NCBI GenBank assembly: GCA_015654605.1
Contig: JAATGO010000277.1
Location: forward strand, 1-10,063
Length of the DNA: 10,063 nt
DNA from: Betaproteobacteria bacterium
GTDB lineage: Bacteria; Pseudomonadota; Gammaproteobacteria; Burkholderiales; Burkholderiaceae
Direction: 5' to 3'
The translations under genes and the position numbers were made by a program. The notes under the pieces are model-generated. The model was not told the origin of the DNA and searched no databases. It was given only the letters and a program-made list of their open reading frames with translations. Of this stretch, positions 1-5,781 are shown piece after piece. Each line of letters starts with the position of its first letter. Position 1 is the stretch's first letter.

Positions 1-296
1 GCAATCGCAATGCCTTTACCGTTGTTGCCAAATGCGGAGATAGCGATAGCAGTAATCAGTGCGGCGGCTAGTGCATTGATCAGAGTGTTGGCAATCAGGA
101 CCAGTGATAACAGCTTGTCACTGCGTTCCAATAGCCATAGCGTGTTGTTGGCACGTTTACTGCCACGTTTTGATAGATGACGCAGGCGATGTCGATTAGC
201 CGACATGAGCGCAGTCTCAGCCATCGCAAAGAAGGCAGAGAAAATAATTAGTATAAATAGTGCAAGAACTTGCACCCATATGGGTACGGTATCCAA
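1..296 (-). CDS. CNNM/HlyC-CorC family membrane transporter (CorB-like), N-terminal part only
   Basis: Reading leftward from a TTG codon at 294-296 gives 98 residues that run off the window edge, starting MDTVPIWVQVLALF. Residues about 6-24 form a hydrophobic helix that passes into A-M-A-E-T-A-L-M-S-A-N, followed by a basic stretch (RHRLRHLSKRG). A second hydrophobic segment lies at about 62-87 (LLSLVLIANTLINA). This order, a helix, the S/A-x-E-T-A-L motif, a basic loop and an 'N-T-L-I-N' helix, is the start of the DUF21/CNNM domain of CorB/CorC/HlyC proteins, which are linked to magnesium and cobalt homeostasis. The CBS and CorC domains expected downstream lie outside the window. TTG is preferred because GGTGA lies a few bases upstream and an in-frame stop lies eight codons before it. 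It shares its strand with ispB. I recall this gene sitting next to ispB in related Oxalobacteraceae, which would make the intervening genes an insertion. Confidence 0.8.
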   Translation of the reverse strand, partial: MDTVPIWVQVLALFILIIFSAFFAMAETALMSANRHRLRHLSKRGSKRANNTLWLLERSDKLLSLVLIANTLINALAAALITAIAISAFGNNGKGIAI

Positions 297-530
297 AGGG
301 TCACCGCAAAGTAAGAAAAGTTAACATGTGGGAAGTGGCGCTTATCATTTGTGATGTTGTGGTCGCCAGTCTTTGCTCCCCATATTGTATCTGGCAGTAT
401 CGTTCACCAGGCATTTGTAAAGACAGACGTTACTCTAATACAAGCAACTCATAGATGCAAGTTATGCTCTTTATTTATGTTCTCATGTTTGCCTGGGGAA
501 TTGCCATAGTAGAATAATCCTGCTTTACGG

Positions 531-553
531 AAAATGCAGTCTGTACGCATTTT
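531..553. repeat. short inverted repeat (7-bp arms, 9-base loop)
   Basis: AAAATGC at 531-537 is exactly complementary to GCATTTT at 547-553. The stem is AT-rich and no clear U-tract follows on either strand, so it is not a convincing terminator. It could be an operator-like or weak structural element upstream of the rcnB-like gene. Confidence 0.35.
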
Positions 554-594
554 GTCATGCTGCTTACATCTGGATACTATATGAAATGCCATAT

Positions 595-623
595 TTGTTG
601 TCTAATGTAATCTGAAATATCGA
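595..623 (+). promoter_or_regulatory. weak sigma-70-like promoter candidate for the rcnB-like gene
   Basis: TTGTTG (595-600), a 17-base spacer and TATCGA (618-623) fit a mediocre sigma-70 promoter about 50 bases before the ATG at 674. The purine-rich AGAGGGAAGG (661-670) just before the start supplies a ribosome binding site. The -10 match is poor, so the call is tentative. Confidence 0.25.
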
Positions 624-673
624 AAAACTGCTTAATCATGGGCAAGTGTTTTACATTGTAAGAGGGAAGGTAT

Positions 674-1141
674 ATGAATAAAAAACGGATGATAACGGCA
701 GTGGTGCTAGGGCTTGTGGTAGGTACGGTAGCGCAGGCACAAGGTAGACCTCCAGAACAAGAGCATGGGAGGGGGCAGCCAGACAGAGGCTCATCGGATC
801 AAAGGCGTCCAGGATGGGGGCAGCCAGATCAAAGGCAGCCAGAGCAGGGACGGCCAGGGGGCGCACGGGCAGACAGAGGAGGATCAGGCCATTATGATAA
901 CCGCAGGAATGACGGTCCTCATGGGCGGCCAGACATACGTGGTGCGGGGCCAGGTCATGATTTGTACCGTGGACGGCGACTTCCAGAACAATATCGTAGT
1001 CGTCAGTATGTTGTCGATGACTGGCGCGGTTACGGCCTGAGACAGCCACCTCGCGGTTACCATTGGGTACAAACAGGGGGAGATTATGTGTTGGTTGCAC
1101 TGACAACCGGGATTATTCTGGACGTGTTGTTGAATAACTAG
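674..1141 (+). CDS. RcnB-like secreted protein with an Arg/Gly/Gln/Pro-rich linker
   Basis: 155 residues. Residues 1-22 are a typical Sec signal peptide: basic N-MNKKR, a hydrophobic core (MITAVVLGLVVGTV), and a likely cut after A-Q-A. Residues about 23-103 are low complexity, dominated by R, G, Q, P and D. Residues about 104-147 carry the conserved tail seen in RcnB-family periplasmic proteins: L-P-x-x-Y-R, a V-V-D-D-W-R motif, G-L-x-x-P-P-R-G-Y-x-W, then a G-D-Y-V-L-V-A-x-x-T-G-I-I run. E. coli RcnB is a small periplasmic protein that tunes nickel/cobalt efflux through RcnA, but most relatives of this kind are not characterised and no RcnA-like gene is present here. A purine-rich ribosome binding site (661-670) precedes the ATG. 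The gene stands alone and ends opposite a convergent hydrolase gene. Family assignment is fairly firm; a metal-related role is inference. Confidence 0.75.
   Translation: MNKKRMITAVVLGLVVGTVAQAQGRPPEQEHGRGQPDRGSSDQRRPGWGQPDQRQPEQGRPGGARADRGGSGHYDNRRNDGPHGRPDIRGAGPGHDLYRGRRLPEQYRSRQYVVDDWRGYGLRQPPRGYHWVQTGGDYVLVALTTGIILDVLLNN
771..836 (+). repeat. short direct repeats inside the rcnB-like linker
   Basis: GGGGGCAGCCAGA occurs at 771-783 and 816-828, and GATCAAAGGC at 797-806 and 827-836. Offsets of 45 and 30 bases are multiples of three, so the repeats stay in frame and encode G-Q-P-D and D-Q-R blocks. This fits expansion of the linker by slippage or unequal exchange, although copy number is low. 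Confidence 0.6.
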
Positions 1142-1145
1142 GACG

Positions 1146-1176
1146 AGTAGTGCAGGAAATAACGCCTTGCACTACT
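1146..1176. repeat. perfect 9-bp hairpin just after the rcnB-like gene
   Basis: AGTAGTGCA (1146-1154) is exactly complementary to TGCACTACT (1168-1176) across a 13-base loop. With a bulged base, two further pairs (GG/CC) extend the stem into the loop. It begins four bases after the TAG stop. No T-run follows on the plus strand, so it is not a standard intrinsic terminator. It could be a 3'-end stabiliser, or part of the larger fold at 1177-1268 that it abuts. Confidence 0.6.
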
Positions 1177-1268
1177 GTAGTTGTCGCTATTGGATGTGTG
1201 TGTAATAGAAATTTTAGCTTTTGCTATGAGTTTCTATCGCTTGCTCATTCAAGTCAGCGACAAACTAC
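1177..1268. other. long nested imperfect hairpin between convergent genes; candidate structured RNA or bidirectional 3'-end element
   Basis: Four helices nest in order. GTAGTTGTCGCT (1177-1188) pairs with AGCGACAAACTAC (1256-1268), 12 pairs with one bulged A at 1262. TTGGATG (1190-1196) pairs with CATTCAA (1246-1252), 7 pairs including one G-T. ATAGAAA (1205-1211) pairs with TTTCTAT (1231-1237), 7 pairs. TAGC (1215-1218) pairs with GCTA (1223-1226) around a TTTT loop. This makes about 30 base pairs in 92 bases. It starts immediately after the 1146-1176 hairpin and lies in the 197-base gap between two convergent genes. No open frame accounts for it. It may be a shared 3'-end structure, an sRNA, or a REP/MITE-like palindromic element; the sequence alone cannot decide. 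Confidence 0.5.
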
Positions 1269-1338
1269 ACGGTAAAAACTACTCCATTTCTCCGCACCTT
1301 TACGTATCGCGCAGATGGAAGAAGTGGAAGCAGGTTAA

Positions 1339-2403
1339 TTAGATGTCGCTCTGTATATTATTAAGCCACTGTACGACATACTTAGCGATGTCATCGCTGT
1401 TATAGTCCATCATTAATAAGTGTGAATTGCCTGTCACCCCTTGCTCCACTAAATTTAAGGTATTGACTCGACCACCTTGCTGACGCAGGGATTGCAGCCA
1501 GACATCCGACTGTGCACGGTAATTTTGCCAGAGTTCACTGTGGTCGATGTAGTCGCCCCAGATAACCAGGTGTGGTACGCGTGCCGCATGAGTTGCATCA
1601 CTGCTGTTGGGGTCAGGTGAACCTGCGGGTTCAATGAGCACAATAGCTTCGATCAATTCAGGAACCTGAGAGGCGACTTGCTGCGCGTAACGTGCACCTT
1701 CGCTATGTGCAACGATGATGGCGCGGTCAAATTTTCGCAATAACTCAATATATGCAGCAACGGCTAGCTCTGTGTTACAGCTCCATCGGGCAACGAATTG
1801 CTTGGCGAGTTGGTGTATTGCATCGATAGGAAATTTCTGGCCATCGAAGGCTTTTCCTGAAGCGTCAGCGGGGCCAAAACGGAAGATTGACCAGGCTTGT
1901 TCCATCGTGCGATGCTCAGGTGCTTCTGGGGTAATCAGCGGGTAGGGAGCCCATGAAGCACGTCCCCGTTCGACAGCATCGCTTACACAGGTGTCGAAAC
2001 CATGCCGCATGAAATAATCGTGCCACCCAGGGCGACCATCAGGCGTATCTCCCCATGCGGCGCCAGTCATTCCTCCACCATGCCAGAACAGAACTGGGTG
2101 TGGTGATCTTGGTGACTGTAGCGCATAGTGTTGTGCATACAACTGCCCAATTTGGTAGTGACCATTTGGATCCGATTTTCTAGGAGGGAGTCCAGGCACG
2201 GTACGCAATGTAGTCAATGGCTGATTGTCGATACGGACGGTGTGACCGCCTATATGGAAAGCACTGAGCTTATGTAGCATGATAGGCGTCGTTAGCGTGC
2301 CACGGGTATTTCTGGATGAGGCGTCTGGATTGGCACAAAGCGAAGCGCTCAAACAGGAAGTGCTGGCATCGTCTAACATTGCGTTTTTAGGATCAACTGG
2401 CAT
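1339..2403 (-). CDS. alpha/beta hydrolase, esterase-713-like
   Basis: 354 residues, probably a soluble ester hydrolase. The oxyanion-hole stretch is H-G-G-G-M-T-G (108-114), followed by W-G-D-T-P-D-G-R-P-G-W (117-127) and E-R-G-R-A-S-W (145-151), a pattern I associate with Alcaligenes esterase 713 and relatives. The nucleophile elbow is A-H-S-E-G with Ser234, which departs from G-x-S-x-G at the first position. Glu258 in V-L-I-E-P and His328 in G-N-S-H-L-L complete a plausible Ser-Glu-His triad. The 24-residue Ser-to-Glu spacing equals that of esterase 713 (Ser206/Glu230) as I recall it. There is no signal peptide. The ATG lies 9 bases after the transporter stop with no clear Shine-Dalgarno, suggesting translational coupling; Met9 or Met42 are alternative starts. 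It is second in a minus-strand pair with the transporter, so its ester substrate is probably related to the imported acid (inference). Confidence 0.8.
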   Translation of the reverse strand: MPVDPKNAMLDDASTSCLSASLCANPDASSRNTRGTLTTPIMLHKLSAFHIGGHTVRIDNQPLTTLRTVPGLPPRKSDPNGHYQIGQLYAQHYALQSPRSPHPVLFWHGGGMTGAAWGDTPDGRPGWHDYFMRHGFDTCVSDAVERGRASWAPYPLITPEAPEHRTMEQAWSIFRFGPADASGKAFDGQKFPIDAIHQLAKQFVARWSCNTELAVAAYIELLRKFDRAIIVAHSEGARYAQQVASQVPELIEAIVLIEPAGSPDPNSSDATHAARVPHLVIWGDYIDHSELWQNYRAQSDVWLQSLRQQGGRVNTLNLVEQGVTGNSHLLMMDYNSDDIAKYVVQWLNNIQSDI

Positions 2404-2412
2404 AGAGAGTAC

Positions 2413-3783
2413 TTAGACGAAGTGCCGGATGGCGATCAGTGCAAGGGTCATGGTGATAGCACCATCGATACGGGTAGATATCTGGGCAAACGGCATCAAT
2501 GCCATACGGTTTGCTGCCGTGAGAATGGCGATATCTCCGGTGCCACCCTGACCGCTGTGACAGGCGTTGACGATGGCAACGTCAATTGGATACATATGAA
2601 CGAAGCGCGCTACGATAAAACCAGTGGCCATCATGGTAAATACGGTGGAGCACACTGTTACCACTGTTGGGATGGTAAATGCGCTGATAAATTCGTTCCA
2701 AGGTGTTAGTGCGATACCCATGGCGAACAGTAATGGAAAAGTGACGACACGTGCAAAAAAAGCGTAGACATCCTTACCGGAGTGTTCAATACGCTGGGGA
2801 ATCATTCGTAGTAATTTCATGATGACGATTAAGACCAGCATAGTGATCGGTGCTGGGAAGTCGAATAATTTCTGGCCTACGGTTCCTAACAGATAGAGCG
2901 TGACTATAGTGATGGTAGCAGTTCCTAGGTCGGCTGCGTTGAACTCATTTTTGAGAGGTGCGATTCCTGTTTCCGTAGGAGTTTCACTGCCGACACCGGG
3001 TTGCAGTCGTCCTTCTCCGGTTAGGTGAGGGAATTTTTTCCCGACGAGATTGAGCAGACCGGCAAACAGGACTGCAGTGAAACTACCAAGCATGACGACC
3101 GGGATAACCTGGGCAAAGATAACTTCCTGCGCCTGGCCGAGCAGAAGCGAATATCCGATGGAGAGTGGAATAGCTCCTTCACCTAATCCTCCAGCCATGA
3201 GTGGGATAACGATGAAAAACAGACTATGTATGGCTTCATAGCCAAAGAGCATGCCGACTAATGTGCCGACGATGGCTGCGGCAACTGACCCGGCTGCCAA
3301 AGGGACGAAGATTTTCAAGAATCCGGCTACTAATACCGCACGATCCATACTGAGAATGCTTCCAACGATGATGGCTGCGATGTAAAGATACAAGAAATTT
3401 GAGATTTTGGTAAATTCCTTGACCGATGCAACCACTGGTGCCGGTATCCAGCCATAAAAGGTCATCGCGGAAGGCACTACGAATGCTAGGATGGCTGCGG
3501 CCCCCATGACAGAGATAAACGGTACGCGCTTGCCCAGTTCAGCAAACGCGAAACCACCTACTGCTAGAATGCCGATAGCCATGGTGAGGTCAGAGGGGAC
3601 TTTACCTTTTGCAGTAAAAACGGCAATGACCAACAACAAGGCAATGAATACGGGGAGCGGTACGATGCCGATCTGAATTTCCATCCACTTCAGCCAATGC
3701 TTTCGCCAGCCGCTTATCGTTTGAACGGATCTTGTGGAAGAGGTTGCGCCGCTTATTTTGGTTGTTGTCGCTGAATCGTCCAA
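2413..3783 (-). CDS. 2-hydroxycarboxylate transporter family (CitS/CitP/MleP-type) symporter
   Basis: 456 residues from the TTG at 3781-3783, close to the roughly 440-450 of characterised members. It is almost entirely hydrophobic with many membrane segments. Two signature loops are present: G-G-L-G-E-G (about 198-203) in a run ending A-I-P-L-S, and C-H-S-G-Q-G-G-T-G-D (about 408-417) followed by I-A-I-L-T-A-A-N-R-M. These correspond to the paired GGxG re-entrant loops of 2HCT proteins, which import citrate, malate or related acids with Na+ or H+, or by exchange. Arg438 in S-T-R-I-D-G-A matches the substrate-binding arginine near the C-terminus; the residue after R-I is Asp where I expect Gly. 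A TTG further upstream (3826-3828) lacks a ribosome binding site, whereas AGGAG sits six bases before the chosen TTG. Hydrolase downstream, LysR gene divergent. Confidence 0.9.
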   Translation of the reverse strand: MDDSATTTKISGATSSTRSVQTISGWRKHWLKWMEIQIGIVPLPVFIALLLVIAVFTAKGKVPSDLTMAIGILAVGGFAFAELGKRVPFISVMGAAAILAFVVPSAMTFYGWIPAPVVASVKEFTKISNFLYLYIAAIIVGSILSMDRAVLVAGFLKIFVPLAAGSVAAAIVGTLVGMLFGYEAIHSLFFIVIPLMAGGLGEGAIPLSIGYSLLLGQAQEVIFAQVIPVVMLGSFTAVLFAGLLNLVGKKFPHLTGEGRLQPGVGSETPTETGIAPLKNEFNAADLGTATITIVTLYLLGTVGQKLFDFPAPITMLVLIVIMKLLRMIPQRIEHSGKDVYAFFARVVTFPLLFAMGIALTPWNEFISAFTIPTVVTVCSTVFTMMATGFIVARFVHMYPIDVAIVNACHSGQGGTGDIAILTAANRMALMPFAQISTRIDGAITMTLALIAIRHFV

Positions 3784-3880
3784 AATATTCTCCTGATTTA
3801 TTATGAATGTGTGACGCAATATAGGCAATTGAGGTATAAAAGTAAAATATACTTATTAAATACATCTATATATAAAAGAT
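3784..3880. promoter_or_regulatory. divergent promoter/operator region between the 2HCT transporter and the LysR gene
   Basis: This 97-base AT-rich gap lies between two divergent genes, the usual place for LysR-type control. On the minus strand, TTGCCT (3823-3828), a 17-base spacer and CATAAT (3800-3805) form a reasonable sigma-70 promoter whose start would fall almost on the AGGAG ribosome site, giving a very short leader. A perfect inverted repeat, AAGTA (3840-3844) and TACTT (3850-3854) with a 5-base centre, is a candidate LysR-type operator half-site pair. TATATATAAAAGAT just before 3881 may serve as a -10 region for the regulator. No clear Shine-Dalgarno precedes the LysR ATG. Confidence 0.45.
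3840..3854. promoter_or_regulatory. candidate LysR-type operator (15-bp inverted repeat)
   Basis: The 5-bp arms AAGTA/TACTT are separated by AAATA, about 12 bases upstream of the minus-strand -35 candidate (3823-3828) and 26 bases before the LysR ATG. Position and symmetry suit a LysR-type regulator. The AT-rich context makes a chance palindrome possible. Confidence 0.35.
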
Positions 3881-4849
3881 ATGTCTAAACCAGTAAGTCA
3901 CATTCTCGATTTGTCGCGTCTGCATGCATTTGTCGCTGTATGCGAGGAAAAATCTGTTACAGCGGCGGCAAAGCGGCTTGGAATGACGCAACCAGCCCTC
4001 AGTATCGCGTTGGTAAAACTGGAGAGCAGATTGGGGACGCCGTTACTGCTACGAGAGCGTAGGGGCGTGAATCCTACTGTCGCAGGTGCCCGGTTGTTGG
4101 TACATGCTTATCAGATATTGGAAGCAGCCAATAGCGCTGTCGATGAAATTCTTCATTTGACAGAGTCTCCACAAGGCGATGTTGTCATAGGCCTGCCTTC
4201 TTCCACTGCTTCTGTGCTGGCTATTCCATTGGTAGAGCGCTTGTCGACGCTCTACCCCGGTATACGGTTGCGACTGGTAGAAAGTTTTTCAGGTTATTTA
4301 TGGAAATGGTTGGAAGAGGGAACGATAGATATCGCAGTCGTGTTCGACCGGCAGCCTACCACTGAAATAGAATGCACTATGTTTGCCCGGGAGCAGATGT
4401 ATTTAATGAGTAAGAGAACTCCACGCAAGCCTATACTCGGGCCTGTAGTCACTGCTGAAGAGCTTGCACAGTTCCCGCTTGTTATGCCATCACATGGGTT
4501 GAGTTATCGTAATACATTTGATCTCTATGCCGAACGTGCGGGCGTTTCTATGAATGTGGCGTTGGAGATTGACGCGGGGGCGCAACTTGTCAAGTTGGTG
4601 GCCAGTGGCAGATTGCACAGTGTGCTTGCACCTTGTGCCGTCGCGGATCAGCTTCGGATTGGTTTGCTGACAGCTCGGCCAATTGAGCCCGCACTGACAC
4701 GAGTAGTTTGTCTTGCTCGCCGCAGGTTGTCTCGTGAGCCAACTGCGACTAGCGTCGTCGTAGAAGAACTTTTGACGCTGAGTCGTGGGCTGATTTCCCA
4801 TCATATATGGGATGCTGAATTAACGGAAATTGATACTTTATCAGCTTAG
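3881..4849 (+). CDS. LysR-type transcriptional regulator, probable regulator of the divergent transporter/hydrolase genes
   Basis: 322 residues, the usual size. The N-terminal winged helix-turn-helix covers about 11-70: L-x-x-L-x-x-F-V-A-V-C-E, then S-V-T-A-A-A-K-R-L-G-M-T-Q-P-A-L-S and L-E-x-R-L-G-T-P-L-L-L-R-E-R-R-G. The effector domain starts near residue 98 (G-D-V-V-I-G-L-P-S-S-T-A) and contains V-E-S-F-S-G-Y-L-x-x-W-L-E-E-G-T-I-D-I-A-V, a form I associate with the Nac/Cbl-like branch of LysR proteins. These bind small effectors between two subdomains and usually control an adjacent divergent operon. The arrangement here points to the 2HCT transporter and hydrolase as targets, with an organic acid as likely inducer (inference). 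The ATG at 3881 has no good ribosome site upstream but is the only start that keeps the full DNA-binding domain. Confidence 0.9.
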   Translation: MSKPVSHILDLSRLHAFVAVCEEKSVTAAAKRLGMTQPALSIALVKLESRLGTPLLLRERRGVNPTVAGARLLVHAYQILEAANSAVDEILHLTESPQGDVVIGLPSSTASVLAIPLVERLSTLYPGIRLRLVESFSGYLWKWLEEGTIDIAVVFDRQPTTEIECTMFAREQMYLMSKRTPRKPILGPVVTAEELAQFPLVMPSHGLSYRNTFDLYAERAGVSMNVALEIDAGAQLVKLVASGRLHSVLAPCAVADQLRIGLLTARPIEPALTRVVCLARRRLSREPTATSVVVEELLTLSRGLISHHIWDAELTEIDTLSA

Positions 4850-4895
4850 GAAATTGATGCTGATGCTTCGATTGCCATTTGCCATTATCAATTTC
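4825..4895. repeat. duplicated GGAAATTGAT with an inverted partner after the LysR gene
   Basis: GGAAATTGAT occurs at 4825-4834, within the last codons of the LysR gene, and again at 4849-4858, over its stop. ATCAATTTC at 4887-4895 is an exact 9-bp inverted partner of GAAATTGAT, so either copy can pair with it (28-base loop from the nearer copy). No T-run follows. It may mark the 3' end of the regulator transcript, with two alternative stems. Confidence 0.4.
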
Positions 4896-4969
4896 ATGTA
4901 CGGTGTAGTTCTCTAGAAAGAGCGATGGCCATGATGCGATCTGAGCATGTGATGATGGGCACTTAGCTA

Positions 4970-4994
4970 CTATACAAACCCATCGCGTAATGGG
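4970..4994 (-). terminator. weak candidate terminator downstream of the tRNA-adjacent ORF
   Basis: Read on the minus strand, CCCAT (4990-4994), a six-base loop and ATGGG (4979-4983) are followed by TTTGTAT. This lies about 17 bases beyond the minus-strand stop at 5011. The stem is only 5 bp and the U-tract is interrupted, so it is weak. Confidence 0.3.
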
Positions 4995-5010
4995 GGGTAT
5001 TGTTAACACG

Positions 5011-5778
5011 CTAAAAGATGAGAAGCTGCTGCTGGGGTAGCAGTGATATTTCTGGATATTTGAAATAGCGCTTACCTGGCAATGCCTTGAATGACTTTGT
5101 GATTTTCTTCTTTTTGTCGAAGAGAGAAGCTTGGCACCGAACTATTTCTTCCGCGCGATGAAAGCGCCTTCTTAGCGTTGAAGTGTGGATAAGGAGATAG
5201 TTGCATATTGCCTGACGGTTATTATTGAACCGAAAAAAGACAACCACATACGCACGGAACTGAGAGAAGCTTGAAAGCAAATCCTTTTCAGTTGCCGCCA
5301 TCTCTTCTTTGGCAACTAGATAAACCAATGGGTCGGATGACGGCATTGCGGGCAATTCAAAAATTGCGGAGCGCTCGGCATCATCTTCATCATCAGACGC
5401 ACCAATCCGGATAGCACGTTTCAAACGCCAATCAGATCGTTTTACAAGTTTGTTGTGAAGCGCACCAAGGATCAGGTTTCGATCATCAATTGACGTGAAA
5501 TCAATTGGATAGCCTCTTTTTTCTCCGACCTCATAAGCCAAGATATAAGCTTCGCTTTTGACATCGCCGGTTGTGAACACGCCACCAGTTGCGCCAGCAA
5601 TTCGCTGGAAGTTTACGGAACAATCGCTCAGGAACGCGGCTTCGAATAAATTAATTTTCAAAAAGAAAAATTTCAAATGGGAAAGATTGCAATAATAGTG
5701 ATTATTTGAAATATTTTCAAATTGGACTAGGCTGCGATTTTCTCTGAGATTAACCTGAATTAAATCAATGAGTTGCAA
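5011..5778 (-). CDS. uncharacterised protein with a possible C-terminal helix-turn-helix, abutting tRNA-Pro
   Basis: The frame is open for 255 codons from a TTG at 5776-5778, but the true start is uncertain: no good Shine-Dalgarno is visible and the first ATG is codon 145. The first 50 or so codons are very AT-rich (many F, N, K, I), and coding character improves from about residue 55. I do not recognise a named family. Visible features are K-S-E-A-Y-I-L-A-Y-E-V-G-E-K-R-G (74-89), an acidic run S-D-D-E-D-D-A-E (128-135), S-S-D-P-L-V-Y-L (147-154), then R-Q-A-I-C-N-Y-L-L-I-H-T-S-T-L-R-R-R-F (188-206). The last resembles a helix-turn-helix, and with the preceding acidic linker it recalls sigma-70 region-4-like proteins (inference, weak). 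The tail contains S-L-F-D and a lysine run. Position at the tRNA 3' end and unusual composition suggest horizontal acquisition, possibly with loss of the original 5' end. Confidence 0.55.
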   Translation of the reverse strand: MQLIDLIQVNLRENRSLVQFENISNNHYYCNLSHLKFFFLKINLFEAAFLSDCSVNFQRIAGATGGVFTTGDVKSEAYILAYEVGEKRGYPIDFTSIDDRNLILGALHNKLVKRSDWRLKRAIRIGASDDEDDAERSAIFELPAMPSSDPLVYLVAKEEMAATEKDLLSSFSQFRAYVVVFFRFNNNRQAICNYLLIHTSTLRRRFHRAEEIVRCQASLFDKKKKITKSFKALPGKRYFKYPEISLLPQQQLLIF

Positions 5779-5781
5779 CTC
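5770..5781. repeat. 12-bp perfect palindrome at the tRNA-Pro 3' flank
   Basis: GAGTTGCAACTC directly adjoins the tRNA CCA end (5782). It is too tight for a stable RNA hairpin, so it is more likely chance or a DNA-protein site. The TTG start of the neighbouring ORF lies inside it. Confidence 0.4.

Larger units (their letters stand above)
297..673. other. gene-poor intergenic stretch between the CNNM gene and the rcnB-like gene
   Basis: About 380 bases between divergent genes. The only sizeable open frame (plus, 260-454) overlaps the CNNM coding start antisense, has no ribosome binding site and encodes no recognisable domain, so I do not call a gene. The stretch is AT-rich toward its right half, as expected for divergent promoters. 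It holds one short inverted repeat (531-553) and a weak promoter candidate (595-623). I see nothing else there. Confidence 0.6.

Noticed and set aside
444..450. GCAACTC shared with the tRNA-Pro 3' flank (5775-5781), considered as an attachment-site repeat
   Set aside because: Only 7 bases match and the identity does not extend into the tRNA. A real attachment repeat normally copies 15 or more bases of the tRNA 3' end.
260..454. 64-codon plus-strand frame across the CNNM gene start
   Set aside because: It overlaps the CNNM start antisense, has no Shine-Dalgarno and contains no recognisable domain.
765..1040. 91-codon plus-strand frame inside the rcnB-like gene
   Set aside because: Out-of-frame shadow of 674-1141 with no start signal of its own.
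651..1106. 151-codon open frame antisense to the rcnB-like gene
   Set aside because: It is a shadow frame produced by the G/C-rich, repeat-like coding sequence on the plus strand. It has no ribosome site and no domain, while the plus-strand protein has a signal peptide and a recognised conserved tail.
3784..3828. Longer 2HCT transporter starting at the TTG at 3826-3828
   Set aside because: No ribosome site precedes it, it would consume half of the divergent promoter region, and AGGAG sits at the right distance from the TTG at 3783.
4490..5009. Two minus-strand frames (4490-4804 and 4749-5009) over and after the LysR gene
   Set aside because: They overlap the well-supported LysR frame or the repeat region after it, and show no domain or ribosome site.
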